Positions 1 through 10,133 are shown, numbered from the stretch's first letter. The stretch: 64,000 bases of DNA from Spirirestis rafaelensis WJT71-NPBG6 (GCA_019359015.1 JAHHID010000003.1:62001-126000), one strand, 5' to 3'. The notes: generated from the letters alone by a model not told the origin. Numbers and translations are program-made.

Positions 1-55
1 ACAACTTGCTAAAAAATCGCTAACAACAAACAGCTTTCTGAGGGGAGTTTAATCA

Positions 56-1369
56 ATGATAATTGTGGATCGCGCATTACAAGCACGTGCCGAGGCAGGC
101 AAACCGGTTAAAGTAGCCATGATTGGTGCAGGCTTCATGGGTCGAGGAATTGCCAATCAAATTGCTAATTCAGTTCCAGGTATGGAATTAGTAGCTATCT
201 TCAACCGTCAAATTGATGCAGCCAAGCGAGCTTATTCGGAAGCAGGAATTGAGAATGTTCAAGTTGTTTCCACTGTAACTCAATTAGAAGACGCGATCGC
301 CCGTGGTGAGTATGCAGTCACCGAAGATGCTATGTTGCTCTGCAAAGCTGAAGGTATTGATGCCTTAATTGAAGTCACAGGAGCAGTGGAATTTGGCGCT
401 CAGGTGGTGATGGAAGCGATCGCCCATCGCAAGCACGTAATTATGATGAACGCTGAACTTGATGGGACTATTGGTCCAATCTTAAAAGTATACGCCGATA
501 AAGCAGGCGTTATTCTCAGCGCTTGCGACGGTGATCAGCCTGGGGTAGAAATGAACCTTTACCGCTTTGTCAAAAGTATTGGTTTAACTCCTTTATTGTG
601 CGGTAATATCAAAGGACTGCAAGATCCTTATCGCAATCCGACCACACAGGAAGCATTTGCCAAACGTTGGGGTCAAAAGGCTCACATGGTAACTAGTTTT
701 GCTGATGGCACAAAAATTTCCTTCGAGCAAGCGATCGTTGCCAACGCAACAGGGATGACAATCGCCAAGCGGGGAATGCTCGGATATGACTTTGCAGGTC
801 ATGTCGATGAGATGACCAACATGTATGATGTTGAACAACTAAAAGAATTGGGCGGTATCGTCGATTACGTAGTCGGAGCAAAACCAGGTCCAGGTGTGTT
901 TGTGTTTGCTACTCACGACGACCCCAAGCAACGTCACTACCTCAACTTGTATAAGTTAGGAGAAGGTCCTCTCTACAGCTTCTATACTCCTTATCATCTC
1001 TGTCATTTTGAAGTTCCACTATCCGTTGCACGTGCTGTCCTCTTCCAGGATGCTGTTATGTCTCCATTGAATGGTCCGCTTGTGGATGTAGTCACCACCG
1101 CCAAAATCGACCTGAAAGCTGGAGAAACTCTCGATGGTATTGGCTATTACATGACATACGGTCAATGTGAGAGTTCCAACATCGTCCAAGAGCAAAACCT
1201 GCTACCAATTGGTTTAGCCGAAGGATGTCGCCTCAAACGAGATATTCCTAAAGATCAAGTTCTCACCTACGATGATGTAGAATTGCCAGAAGGTAGACTT
1301 GGCGATAAACTGCGAGCAGAGCAAAATGCTTATTTCGCTACTGGAAAAACCCTGGCAGCAGTAAGGTAA
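56..1369 (+). CDS. SAF-domain NAD(P)-dependent oxidoreductase (homoserine dehydrogenase-like)
   Basis: The 437-residue protein has an N-terminal Rossmann fold with the dinucleotide motif IGAGFMGRGI near residues 23-32. A homoserine-dehydrogenase-like middle follows, and a C-terminal SAF-like segment (about 340-420, containing LKRDIPKDQVLTYDDVEL). Proteins of this type act on sugar-derived substrates in several carbohydrate pathways; the substrate here is not known. An AGGGGAG ribosome site at 41-47 sits nine bases before the ATG. It is the first of three plus-strand genes followed by a glycosyltransferase and a Wzz/BY-kinase, so I infer a role in making a sugar precursor for the polysaccharide. 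An oxidoreductase of similar type is, as I recall, part of the HEP island of Anabaena 7120. Upstream partners may lie outside the window. Confidence 0.82.
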   Translation: MIIVDRALQARAEAGKPVKVAMIGAGFMGRGIANQIANSVPGMELVAIFNRQIDAAKRAYSEAGIENVQVVSTVTQLEDAIARGEYAVTEDAMLLCKAEGIDALIEVTGAVEFGAQVVMEAIAHRKHVIMMNAELDGTIGPILKVYADKAGVILSACDGDQPGVEMNLYRFVKSIGLTPLLCGNIKGLQDPYRNPTTQEAFAKRWGQKAHMVTSFADGTKISFEQAIVANATGMTIAKRGMLGYDFAGHVDEMTNMYDVEQLKELGGIVDYVVGAKPGPGVFVFATHDDPKQRHYLNLYKLGEGPLYSFYTPYHLCHFEVPLSVARAVLFQDAVMSPLNGPLVDVVTTAKIDLKAGETLDGIGYYMTYGQCESSNIVQEQNLLPIGLAEGCRLKRDIPKDQVLTYDDVELPEGRLGDKLRAEQNAYFATGKTLAAVR

Positions 1370-1678
1370 TATCTTGATTTGATAGACAGTAGTGACAAGT
1401 ATTTATGTAAGGCAATCAGAATTGTCAACAATCTGCGATAAAAATCAGTAGAAGTTTATCAATGACTTAAATACAATGTTCACTACTGTCGTTCTCATAT
1501 TTGGGTATTACTAGATATAGATAATTGTTTTTTTCATAAAGTAAAAAGGCTTTTTGAAAATATTCTGATGAAGAAACAGATATAGCATAGTAAGTTCTAC
1601 TGATAAAGAATAAAATTATTTTTAGGAACCAACTGCCGATCATTTAAATAAACTTTATATCAACTTCAGGGAAAATTT
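1370..1678. other. Intergenic spacer between oxidoreductase and glycosyltransferase
   Basis: About 309 AT-rich bases with no plausible gene and no strong terminator hairpin. It may hold a promoter for the glycosyltransferase/co-polymerase pair, but no convincing box could be assigned. Confidence 0.4.
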
Positions 1679-2779
1679 ATGAAAATTGCTCTAGTCCATG
1701 ATTACTTAACCCAACGCGGTGGGGCAGAGCGCGTGTTTGAATTGCTGTGTAAGCGTTACCCAGAAGCTGACATTTTCACATCTTTGTACGATCGCCAACA
1801 AACTATTGATTTAGGCGATCGTATAGTTAACACAACTTTCTTGCAAAGCATTCCGGGTGCAGCCAAGTATTTCCGCTTGATGGCTCCTTTTTATTTTCCT
1901 GCCTTTCGAGCCTTAGACCTGCAAGACTACGATCTCATCATCAGTAGTAGTACCAGCTTCGCCAAAGCAGTACGAAAAAACCCAAAAGCACGCCACATTT
2001 GCTTTTGTCATAATGTTACCCGTTTCTTGTGGGATACAGAAACTTATTTACGCGAGTATGGAGACTATCGATATTTTGCACCTTTAATCGAACAAGTATT
2101 TGAAGTAATGAGAAAGGTAGACCTGACTTATGCACAGGAACCTGACCTTTACATTGCTAATTCTAGTGTTGTAGGTCGTCGCATTGAAAAAATTTACAAC
2201 AAAAAAGCTATTGTAATTAATTACCCAATTGATACCAAAAAGTTTATTTATTCAGATATAAAAGATGAATATTATCTTGCTTCAGCTCGAATGATAAGCT
2301 ATAAGCGGCTTGATATAGTAGTTGAAGCTTTCAATTGGCTGGGGTGGCGCTTATTAATATCAGGGAACGGTCCAGAACAAGATCGGTTAAAATCCAAAGC
2401 ATTAGATAATATTGAGTTTTTGGGACATGTAACTGATGCAGAACGTACTCAGTTGTTTTCTAAGGCTACGTCTGTTATAGTGGCAGCTTTAGAAGATTAC
2501 GGACTAGTTCCAGTAGAGGCTAATGCTAGTGGAACACCAGTCATTGCCTATGGAGCAGGTGGCGTATTAGATACTCAGGTACCTGGAAAGACAGGAGTCT
2601 TTTTTAAGAGACAAACACCCGAATCTCTACAAGCCGCACTACTAGAAGCCAGGGAAATCAATTGGGATTATGCCAACATCCGCAATCATGCTGTAGCAAA
2701 TTTTTCGGAAGAGGCATTTTTTAATCAAGTAGAGCAAGTTATTGACCAAACTTGTAGCCTACATCCATCATTTATTTAA
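1679..2779 (+). CDS. Glycosyltransferase family 4 (mannosyltransferase-like)
   Basis: The 366-residue GT-B fold enzyme should transfer a sugar from a nucleotide donor to a growing lipid-linked oligosaccharide at the cytoplasmic membrane. The N-terminus (MKIALVHDYLTQRGGAERVF) carries the GGAERV acceptor-loop motif typical of GT4. The C-terminal donor domain has the EDYGLVPVEANASGTPVIAY segment, with the E-x7-E-type signature. It lies 24 bases before the Wzz/BY-kinase gene and is probably co-transcribed with it. Sugar specificity cannot be read from sequence. The context suggests work on the heterocyst envelope or a related exopolysaccharide. Confidence 0.88.
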   Translation: MKIALVHDYLTQRGGAERVFELLCKRYPEADIFTSLYDRQQTIDLGDRIVNTTFLQSIPGAAKYFRLMAPFYFPAFRALDLQDYDLIISSSTSFAKAVRKNPKARHICFCHNVTRFLWDTETYLREYGDYRYFAPLIEQVFEVMRKVDLTYAQEPDLYIANSSVVGRRIEKIYNKKAIVINYPIDTKKFIYSDIKDEYYLASARMISYKRLDIVVEAFNWLGWRLLISGNGPEQDRLKSKALDNIEFLGHVTDAERTQLFSKATSVIVAALEDYGLVPVEANASGTPVIAYGAGGVLDTQVPGKTGVFFKRQTPESLQAALLEAREINWDYANIRNHAVANFSEEAFFNQVEQVIDQTCSLHPSFI

Positions 2780-2803
2780 ACTGTTAGCTGAGGGATAGTA
2801 AAC

Positions 2804-5068
2804 GTGATTCAAACTAGTAGTCTAAATCCCAATGTAAATCCAATTGCTGAGACAGAACCGGGTTACGGGCAACTGTTTGCAATTTTAATCCGTAGATTTC
2901 CTTGGTTTTTAGCAGTATTTTTTGCTTCGGTAGGCGTTGCAGGTTTTTTAACTTCTAAAACACAGCCTACCTTCAAAAGCAGTATGCAGTTGCAGATAGA
3001 AGCAAACTATCAGGGTAAGAAAGAAGGAGCTGGAGCAGGTGGAGCGGAAAATAAGTTTACCGAGTCTAGTGTTGAGATAGACACTGCAACTCAGCTTAAC
3101 GTCATGAAGAGTTCTGGAATTCTTCAAAAAGCAGTTGATAAACTTAAGTCTGATTATCCAGACATAACTGTAGCTGAAATTAAACAGTCTCTAGTTTTAG
3201 ATCAAGTAAGAAACAAGCCAGATGATGTCGCTACTAAAATATTCCAAGCAGACTACACTAGTACAAGTCCAGAGAAGACACAAAAAATTCTCGATGCTGT
3301 TCGGAAAGTTTATTTAGAATATAACATCAAACAGCAGGATGAGCGTTTAAGAAGCGGTCTGAGAGTTATCAGAGAACAGTTAAAAACAGTAAAAGAAGAT
3401 TTAACAGCATCTGAAAGAAGACTACAACAGTTCCGCAGCACCCAGAAATTCATTGACCCAGAATTACAAGCAAAAACTCTAGAAGACGATTTGAACAGAA
3501 TTGTACAGGTACGACGCGAAACGCGGTCTCTGTATGAGGAAACTTTGGCTCGTCAAAAATCTTTGGAAGAACAACTTAAGCGTACTCCACAAAATGCCCT
3601 AGTTGCTTCTCGTCTGAGTCAGTCTACTCGCTACCAAGGGTTACTCAACGAAATCCAAAAAACAGAACTGGCTTTAGCACAGGAGCGCTTGCGTTTCACT
3701 GATGAGACTCCCAGCGTACAAAAACTGATAGAACAGCTTCAAAGCCAGAAGGAATTATTGCAACAAGAGGTAGGACGGACATTAGGAAAAGGCACTGCTG
3801 TTAATGCTATTGGAGATACTCTATTACAACAAGGACAGCTTGGTCAAATTGACCTCAATCTTGCCGGTCAGCTAGCAGAAACACAGACAAATATAGTTGC
3901 TTTAAGTGCTCGCGATCGAATCCTGGCCCCAAAAGAGATTCAGATGCGTGAAGAACTTAAACGATTCCCAGCTTTGTTGGCTGAGTACAATCGCTTGCAA
4001 CCGCAGATAAAACTGAGCCGTGACAGATTAGAAGAGCTTCAGAAAGCTGAACAAGAGGTACGGCAAGAAATTGAGAAGGGTGGATTTAAATGGATTGTTC
4101 TGGAAGATCCCGAAAAAGGCGAATTAACGGGTCCTAACCTTCGACAAAACCTCTTATTGGGTGCAGTGGTTGGGTTGATGTTGGGAGGTATTGCTGCTTT
4201 TGTGCGGGAAGCTTCTGATGATTCCGTTCATACAACTGCTGAGTTGGAAAAGCAGGTTGCTCTACCGTTGTTGGGAACTACTCCCAAGTTGCCCCCAGCC
4301 AAACCTAGAGAATCGGTGATTAAGTTACCTTTTGGCAAGCCAGAAGTACTAGCTCCTTGGACAATTCAGGTACTGCAATCCCCACCGCGTTGGGAATCGC
4401 TAGATCTGATTTATAAAAATATTGAGCTAGTAAATTCTGTTGCTACATTCAAATCTTTGATGATCACTTCGGCTTTGCCTGATGAGGGTAAGTCAGCTCT
4501 TGCGTTGGGTTTGGCAATGAGTGCTGCCCGTTTACATAAAAGGGTATTGCTAATTGATGCAAACTTACGCGACCCCAGTCTGCACAAACAACTTAATCTT
4601 CCAAACGAACAGGGACTTTCGTCTCTGCTGGCAAGTGATGTCAGTCTACCCAACCACATTAGTATTCAATCTTCAGGTTCATCTTATATTGATATTTTGA
4701 CCGCAGGACCAACACCTGGCGATCCAGCTAATTTATTGAGTTCCCCGCGCATGATGCAATTGATGGCAGCATTTGAGGAGAACTACGATCTAGTACTTAT
4801 TGATGCTTCTCCAGTTCTAGGCATGGTGGATGCTATACTCACAGCATCATCTTGTCGCAGCGTGGTCATGGTGGCAAGTATCGGTAGGGTAACTCGAACT
4901 CAACTCGCACAGGCTACAACAATGTTAAGCAAGTTAAACCTAGTTGGGGTTGTAGCAAATGGAGTATCTAATTCTAGCAGCACCTACGTACCCTATGTAA
5001 AGCCACAACGATTGGCGTTGAAAGAAGGTGTGCAAAAGAGTGAGAATTTAGCTGAATATAAGCGGTAA
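2804..5068 (+). CDS. Polysaccharide co-polymerase fused to BY-kinase domain (Wzz/Wzc type)
   Basis: This 754-residue inner-membrane protein should control chain length and export of a polysaccharide. A Wzz domain begins with a membrane helix (about residues 34-55), a periplasmic coiled coil fills about 170-420, and a second helix lies near 450-465. The cytoplasmic ATPase follows: Walker A ALPDEGKSALALG (about 555-567), Walker A' LLIDANLRDPS (about 580) and Walker B LVLIDASPVLG (about 663). The C-terminal tail has only a few tyrosines (TYVPYV, EYK), unlike the dense Tyr cluster of Wzc, so autophosphorylation may be limited. The start is GTG with an upstream GAGGG. It is the last gene of the plus-strand set and converges on the hep run. 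Confidence 0.88.
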   Translation: MIQTSSLNPNVNPIAETEPGYGQLFAILIRRFPWFLAVFFASVGVAGFLTSKTQPTFKSSMQLQIEANYQGKKEGAGAGGAENKFTESSVEIDTATQLNVMKSSGILQKAVDKLKSDYPDITVAEIKQSLVLDQVRNKPDDVATKIFQADYTSTSPEKTQKILDAVRKVYLEYNIKQQDERLRSGLRVIREQLKTVKEDLTASERRLQQFRSTQKFIDPELQAKTLEDDLNRIVQVRRETRSLYEETLARQKSLEEQLKRTPQNALVASRLSQSTRYQGLLNEIQKTELALAQERLRFTDETPSVQKLIEQLQSQKELLQQEVGRTLGKGTAVNAIGDTLLQQGQLGQIDLNLAGQLAETQTNIVALSARDRILAPKEIQMREELKRFPALLAEYNRLQPQIKLSRDRLEELQKAEQEVRQEIEKGGFKWIVLEDPEKGELTGPNLRQNLLLGAVVGLMLGGIAAFVREASDDSVHTTAELEKQVALPLLGTTPKLPPAKPRESVIKLPFGKPEVLAPWTIQVLQSPPRWESLDLIYKNIELVNSVATFKSLMITSALPDEGKSALALGLAMSAARLHKRVLLIDANLRDPSLHKQLNLPNEQGLSSLLASDVSLPNHISIQSSGSSYIDILTAGPTPGDPANLLSSPRMMQLMAAFEENYDLVLIDASPVLGMVDAILTASSCRSVVMVASIGRVTRTQLAQATTMLSKLNLVGVVANGVSNSSSTYVPYVKPQRLALKEGVQKSENLAEYKR

Positions 5069-5083
5069 AAATGCAACCTTCAT

Positions 5084-5171
5084 GCGATCGCAATGAATGT
5101 CTGTCAGTGTATATTTGGCTGGCAGCGATCGCAATGAATGTCTGTCAGTGTATATGTATATTTGGCTGGCT
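5084..5171. repeat. Tandem direct duplication, about 41 bp twice
   Basis: Copy one (5084-5124) begins with the HIP1 octamer and runs through AATGAATGTCTGTCAGTG to TTTGGCTGGCA. Copy two (5125-5171) repeats it with a six-base TGTATA-type insertion. It lies just after the co-polymerase stop codon. Confidence 0.85.
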
Positions 5172-5355
5172 GCATTTGTCTATGATGAAGTAAAAGTACT
5201 ATCATGCTTTTTTATACCAAAGCTATATTTAAATGCATTTACATAAAAGCTTAATATGTTAATCTCTGCCACCAAATAAAAGCTCTCAATGACAACTGGT
5301 AAAACAATCAGCACGTGAGTTTAAGTGTTGTTCAGAGCCTACTTATGAAAAATCG

Positions 5356-5387
5356 ACGTGGGTAATTTGGAAACATTTTACCCACGT
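5356..5387. terminator. Hairpin between convergent genes
   Basis: Ten-base arms ACGTGGGTAA (5356-5365) and TTACCCACGT (5378-5387) are perfectly complementary around a 12-base loop. It sits between two genes that end toward each other, so it may stop transcription from both sides. There is no long T-run on either side. Confidence 0.5.
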
Positions 5388-5467
5388 TTGACTTGACTAT
5401 AACCATCTCTAAATATCCTTATATCCTTGGTATACCTTTTCTCAATTAAAGGTAACTCAACATTAAT

Positions 5468-6589
5468 CTAAGAAACATTTGACACTGCGGAGCGAACCGC
5501 ATTTATAAAATTTTGGGCATAACGCTGGGTAGAAAAATCGAGTGCGCGTTGTCGGGCTGCGACTGCGGCATTACGGGCAAATTCTTGGTCGTCAAGATAA
5601 CGAAGAATTGCGATCGCCAATGCATCTGCATCATCATAGGGCGTTAGCAGTCCATCGATACCATCTGTAATGATCTCAGTTGGTCCACCTGCATTGCCAG
5701 CGATTACAGGTTTTCCCAGTGCCATCGCCTCAATAATCACAATGCCAAACGGCTCTTTATCTGAGGCATGAATAAATACATCCATTGCTTGCACCCACTC
5801 AGGGATGTTGCGCTGTAGCCCAGCCATAATCACGCGATCGCTTAACTCCAAAGTTGCTATTTGCTGTTTTAAGAAATCTTCATAATCTGGTTCTAAGTCG
5901 TGCTTTCCGCCGACCAACACACAATGAGCATCAGGATACTTTTGCAAAACTTTGGGCATTGCTTCCACAACAACATGCATTCCCTTCCAGCGTTGCAATC
6001 GTCCAACAATTCCTATCAAAGGTCCATTTAACGGCAAACCCAGCTTGCGCCGCGCTTCAAGAGGAGAAGGCACAGCTGACGGCTCGAATCGATCAAGTGC
6101 CACACCTGGGTAAACTAAAGGTGTTGGTCTGTGAGGCCAAATTTGTCCTTGCGCCTCCTTACCATCTTTTGAGAGGGTAACTATGGCACGCGCTGGCAAT
6201 AAAGTTGCTAGCCGTACCATCCAAAATTTGTCATAAGGCACTTCTAGTTGATACCACATAGAAGGCAACCCCGCCATTAACGCAGCAAGTCCTCCATATA
6301 TGTGAGTTATCCACATCCAGTTGATGATCGCATCTGCACGTTCGCGTTTGGCTATCGAAGCTATTTTGAAAACAGTCGGAATGAAACGATGGATTTCACG
6401 CAGACGACCGCTGGAAACTACTCGCGTATCAATGCCGAGTTTCCTTACCTGTTCTACCATCGGACCGTCTTCTAAAAAGATTACCAGCCATTCGACACCA
6501 GCGTTACGTCCCTGCTGCATCAAATCCCATAACATCATTTCACCACCGCCTCTTTGTTCAGCCAGCGGCATAACAATAACAATTTTCAT
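5468..6589 (-). CDS. Glycosyltransferase family 4
   Basis: The 373-residue GT-B enzyme begins MKIVIVMPLAEQRGGGEMML, with a glycine-rich acceptor loop. The C-terminal donor-binding domain contains GIVGRLQRWKGMHVVVEAMP and EPFGIVIIEAMALGKPVIA, the classic GT4 E-x7-E region. It is the last gene of the minus-strand HEP run and lies 13 bases after the Wzy-like gene, so it is probably in the same transcript. Donor and acceptor are unknown. Confidence 0.88.
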   Translation of the reverse strand: MKIVIVMPLAEQRGGGEMMLWDLMQQGRNAGVEWLVIFLEDGPMVEQVRKLGIDTRVVSSGRLREIHRFIPTVFKIASIAKRERADAIINWMWITHIYGGLAALMAGLPSMWYQLEVPYDKFWMVRLATLLPARAIVTLSKDGKEAQGQIWPHRPTPLVYPGVALDRFEPSAVPSPLEARRKLGLPLNGPLIGIVGRLQRWKGMHVVVEAMPKVLQKYPDAHCVLVGGKHDLEPDYEDFLKQQIATLELSDRVIMAGLQRNIPEWVQAMDVFIHASDKEPFGIVIIEAMALGKPVIAGNAGGPTEIITDGIDGLLTPYDDADALAIAILRYLDDQEFARNAAVAARQRALDFSTQRYAQNFINAVRSAVSNVS

Positions 6590-6602
6590 ATATATTAGAC
6601 CT

Positions 6603-8039
6603 TTATTTAAGTGTGGTGATCCCGTGATGTTGATAGTATTTATGTGCTGCCATAGCCATAGCCAAAAATCCCCACAGAATCATGCCCGCGATCGCTAACA
6701 TACCGCTACCAATAATTAACTGGGCAGCAGCACTGATACCAATGGCGCGAGCAGCACTGACAAAGCTATCAAAACGAGCTTCCGAATATTTGGTAACACT
6801 GAAAATTACCAATATTAGCCCACCAAGATAAGGGATGGCTCCCAACCAGCCCAGAGTGAAAAACATATCTAAAACGCCGCTATCAATGACAAATACTTCT
6901 ATTTGACCAGTTTTTTCGTTGACCTTCCAAATATTTCCCAACCCGTTACCCAAAGTATTAGAAAGGGCTAGGCTGAGGTTTCTGTCATAACTGCCCGATC
7001 TATCCTTAAAGCTTTGATCATCTTGAAGATTGGAAAAACTCTCAAAACGACTTGCAACAATTTCCGAAAATGGCTCAATGGTCAGCAATGGCAACACACA
7101 CATTGCCATCACCAAAATTATGGTAATTAAACGCATTTGAATTTGCGCCTTTACCGAACCCATAATCATAATTACTCCTAATAACCAACCCCCCCAATTA
7201 GTGCGTGCTTGTGCCAATAAGAATGACAAGTACCCAACTGCTGAGGCAGGAAAAATTAAAGGTCCAGATCTAGTGAATAATAATAACAATCCAGCCTGCA
7301 TGACGGCACCAAATGGACCGACTGAGTGCAATGTGCTCCACACGCGCATCCCGAAAGGTACAGGATTTCCAGCACTAGTGAACTGTTTTGATTCTATCAG
7401 CCAGTATCGATCCCACTCAGGAGCTACTACGAATTGGTACACACCGTAAGCTCCTACAATCAAAACGCACCAGAGGAATGTACGTTGAATGTTCTGGCGA
7501 TAGCTAGGATAATCTCGCCAGTTAACAAACAAGTGAAAAGCGAAGAGGGGGGGACTCAGCCAGTCCAGAAGGCTGCGTGCCACAGGGACTGGTTGGTTGT
7601 AAACCAGTCCAATGAGAAAGCCATAGAACACTCCTGCAAAAGCCAAAATAAAAGGTAAGCCACCTTGGCGATGAGCGCTCGGAAGGCAGCGGAACAAGGT
7701 TACGATGGTGACAAAGACCACTAAATAGGGTGCTATGAGCATCTGACGGGTTGGGTCCCAGCCAACGCGAAGGTCAACTAAGCGCGTAACTAACGGTGAG
7801 ATAAACCACATCCACCAGGTAAAGCCTAGATAGAGGATGGGATGCCGCAAGTATAAGAACACGGCTGTAATTAGAGCTACTACTGGATAAACTAGGCGCA
7901 GGCTGGCGGCAGGACCAAGGTAGCACGCCAATGAAAGCAATATGAAGCCGAAGATTACTATCCAACCTTGTAGCGATCGCTGTTCAGCAGAAAATTTCTC
8001 TTTGAGAAAACTATTGAAAAGTAACTGATTGGAAGTCAC
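6603..8039 (-). CDS. O-antigen polymerase/ligase-like membrane protein (Wzy/WaaL type)
   Basis: This very hydrophobic protein has about ten or more predicted membrane helices and one large extracytoplasmic loop in the second half (around FESFSNLQDDQSFKDRSGSY, ahead of a glycine-rich NGLGNIW stretch). That layout is typical of Wzy polymerases and O-antigen ligases. I chose the GTG at 8037-8039, which overlaps the TGA of the preceding glycosyltransferase as GTGA and gives 478 residues. An in-frame start at 8114 would add 25 residues lying over the upstream gene. In the HEP context it should polymerise or ligate the exported repeat units, completing a set with hepC, hepA and the Wzz protein. Confidence 0.8.
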   Translation of the reverse strand: MTSNQLLFNSFLKEKFSAEQRSLQGWIVIFGFILLSLACYLGPAASLRLVYPVVALITAVFLYLRHPILYLGFTWWMWFISPLVTRLVDLRVGWDPTRQMLIAPYLVVFVTIVTLFRCLPSAHRQGGLPFILAFAGVFYGFLIGLVYNQPVPVARSLLDWLSPPLFAFHLFVNWRDYPSYRQNIQRTFLWCVLIVGAYGVYQFVVAPEWDRYWLIESKQFTSAGNPVPFGMRVWSTLHSVGPFGAVMQAGLLLLFTRSGPLIFPASAVGYLSFLLAQARTNWGGWLLGVIMIMGSVKAQIQMRLITIILVMAMCVLPLLTIEPFSEIVASRFESFSNLQDDQSFKDRSGSYDRNLSLALSNTLGNGLGNIWKVNEKTGQIEVFVIDSGVLDMFFTLGWLGAIPYLGGLILVIFSVTKYSEARFDSFVSAARAIGISAAAQLIIGSGMLAIAGMILWGFLAMAMAAHKYYQHHGITTLK

Positions 8040-9013
8040 TGTGCATCTCCACGGTGAAGGTAGTTTGTTGCGATTTTTTTCAAGTAGATACGGTGCTGTT
8101 GCCATGTTTGCCAACCCTGAGTTCGCCCATGCACAGATGCCAGCAATTTTTGTCCGGCAAATCTACCTTCACTAGGCAAAAATCTCAACCACTGTAGGAA
8201 ACCCAAACAATCTCTTGTGCCAATTAATACTGCCCATACGAGAAAGATAATACGGCGTATAGGTGATAGATGCTCTAATAAAGCTAGAGTTTCATTATGG
8301 ACTAAATTAATAAACGCAATTTTATTAAAATTGTTTCGCTGATCTTCATCAAAACGTTGTGCGGGATAGTGATCTACAGCAACGTTGGGATCGTAAATAA
8401 TCTTCCAACCAGCGCGTTTTAAAGTCAGAGTAAATGCCATTTCAAAGTGTACTTGCGCTCCTGTACCTCGCATACGTTCATCAAAGCGCAATTGCTCAAT
8501 TGCTTGGGTGCGAAAACTCATGTTCACTCCTTTAAGAACATCAACCTCGCGAGGTTCTCCTACTCCCAAATGATGGTTGCCAATTACTCGCCCAAACCAC
8601 TGCAACCGACCGACTAGCTGACGAGATTCATCTTCAAGCTTGCTACCGTGGTGTACCCAATCACGCCCACCAACTGCGCCTATATGGCTATCTGATATAA
8701 AATGAGCCGAAAGGCGTTCCAACCAATCAGGACGGGGTGCGGCATCGTCATCAGTAATTGAAACAATATCTCCCTCTACTGCTTCTAGTCCAGCGTTTAG
8801 AGCTGCTACTACCCCCGGAACCGTCACCTTTACAGTCTGTAGTGGCAGTTTACTTTCTTTGAATGATTCAAGGAATTGCCAAGTTTCAGCATCGATGTCG
8901 CGTACAACTACTAATACCTGAAAAGCTGGTTTCGTTTGTACTTGTAGCGCCTCAAGACACCGCAATAGGTCCTTTTGACGGCGATAAGTGGGTATGAGAA
9001 CGGTATTCCTCAT
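8036..9013 (-). CDS. Glycosyltransferase family 2
   Basis: The 325-residue GT-A enzyme starts MRNTVLIPTYRRQKDLLRCL. It has the metal-binding region ITDDDAAPRPDWLERL (DDD, the DxD equivalent) and a downstream ED-like helix around FDERMRGTGAQVHFEMAF. Its start overlaps the end of the upstream GT4 gene by 62 bases, and its stop overlaps the next start by four, showing tight translational coupling. It is expected to add one sugar of the polysaccharide repeat on the cytoplasmic face. The C-terminus has a hydrophobic stretch (IIFLVWAVLIGT) that may anchor it to the membrane. Confidence 0.88.
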   Translation of the reverse strand: MRNTVLIPTYRRQKDLLRCLEALQVQTKPAFQVLVVVRDIDAETWQFLESFKESKLPLQTVKVTVPGVVAALNAGLEAVEGDIVSITDDDAAPRPDWLERLSAHFISDSHIGAVGGRDWVHHGSKLEDESRQLVGRLQWFGRVIGNHHLGVGEPREVDVLKGVNMSFRTQAIEQLRFDERMRGTGAQVHFEMAFTLTLKRAGWKIIYDPNVAVDHYPAQRFDEDQRNNFNKIAFINLVHNETLALLEHLSPIRRIIFLVWAVLIGTRDCLGFLQWLRFLPSEGRFAGQKLLASVHGRTQGWQTWQQHRIYLKKIATNYLHRGDAQ

Positions 9014-10133
9014 TCTTGCTTAATTCCTCGAATAGATTCACATAGGTTTGTGCCATAGTAGTCCAGCCATGTTGTTCGGCAATAGAGCGAGCAGCTTTAC
9101 CCATCTGTTGCCGTATTGCGCGATCGCTCACCAAGGACAATAGCGCCGAAGCCAAAGCATTTGTATCGTCTGAATCAGCCAAAACGACTCCACATTCTGG
9201 TGTCACCAATTCTGCGCCTCCGGTTGCCGTTGCGGTAATCACAGGCAGTCCTGAGGCTAACGCTTCTAACAATACCAGTGTACAAGCCTCGTAACGGGAC
9301 GGAAAGACAAATATATCCGCTGCTCGCATAATTTGAGGAATATCACGCCGATATCCGAGAAAATGCACTCGCTCGTTTAACCCCAAAGATGCTGCGAGTT
9401 GCGGGAACGGGCTACCTTCAATCCCACCTACAACTGCCAAATGTAAATCAGGCACTTTCACTAAGCCATGAAGGACTGTATCTAAGTTTTTTCTTGGTGT
9501 ACGGATGTCACCCGCAAATAGTGCTAAGGTAACATTCTCTGGAAGACCCAATTTTTGGCGATCAGCTACACCAGGAGAAAACTCTTGCAAGTCAACTCCA
9601 TTGACAATTACCCGAATGTGCGATCGCGGTACGCCAATATCTACTAATTCCTGCGCTACTTTCTGTGAGACTGCGACGACGACTTTTGCTTTTTGAAAAG
9701 CTTGCTTTTCCCAACGGGCATTTAAAGCAGTATACAGCCACTGGTAAAAACCATATAAATCTCGGCGGATTCGGGAAATATGAACAGGCGATCGCAGCCA
9801 AGAACTATGTACAAAATGTACCGCATTCACATCAGAAGCTGCCGTGGTTATTGCTCCGTTAACTTTTACCAAATCAACAGCAGAGCGATTATTCCGCAGC
9901 CAACCTGCACTTTTGTTGGCAAAGATAAAATTACGAATAAATTCGGTAGGGAAATTTTTTACAGAAATAGAAATCCAGTTGACTTTGCTACTCTGATGTA
10001 GCTCCTCTGCTACTTCTGTCGCCAATAAGGTTAAGTGATGACCACGACGGACTACTTCCTTTGCAATTTCATAGTTCACCCGTCCCTGACCATCACCTTT
10101 TTTTACTTTATGAGTAATAATACAAAGCTTCAC
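8952..10133 (-). CDS. Glycosyltransferase family 4
   Basis: The 393-residue protein begins MKLCIITHKVKKGDGQGRVN, with a GT4 nucleotide-sugar fold. The donor domain contains LFAGDIRTPRKNLDTVLHGL and the signature RYEACTLVLLEALASGLPVI. It is followed, with overlap, by the GT2 gene, and preceded by another GT2 gene 89 bases away. Position and family fit a sugar-adding step in HEP synthesis; specificity is unknown. Confidence 0.88.
   Translation of the reverse strand: MKLCIITHKVKKGDGQGRVNYEIAKEVVRRGHHLTLLATEVAEELHQSSKVNWISISVKNFPTEFIRNFIFANKSAGWLRNNRSAVDLVKVNGAITTAASDVNAVHFVHSSWLRSPVHISRIRRDLYGFYQWLYTALNARWEKQAFQKAKVVVAVSQKVAQELVDIGVPRSHIRVIVNGVDLQEFSPGVADRQKLGLPENVTLALFAGDIRTPRKNLDTVLHGLVKVPDLHLAVVGGIEGSPFPQLAASLGLNERVHFLGYRRDIPQIMRAADIFVFPSRYEACTLVLLEALASGLPVITATATGGAELVTPECGVVLADSDDTNALASALLSLVSDRAIRQQMGKAARSIAEQHGWTTMAQTYVNLFEELSKNEEYRSHTHLSPSKGPIAVS

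Larger units (their letters stand above)
5069..5467. other. Convergent intergenic region
   Basis: Spacer between the plus-strand co-polymerase and the minus-strand glycosyltransferase. It holds a HIP1-containing duplication and a hairpin at 5356-5387. No gene was seen. Confidence 0.5.

Noticed and set aside
5854-6180. Plus-strand ORF opposite a glycosyltransferase
   Set aside because: It lies wholly antisense to a clear GT4 gene and has no family features.
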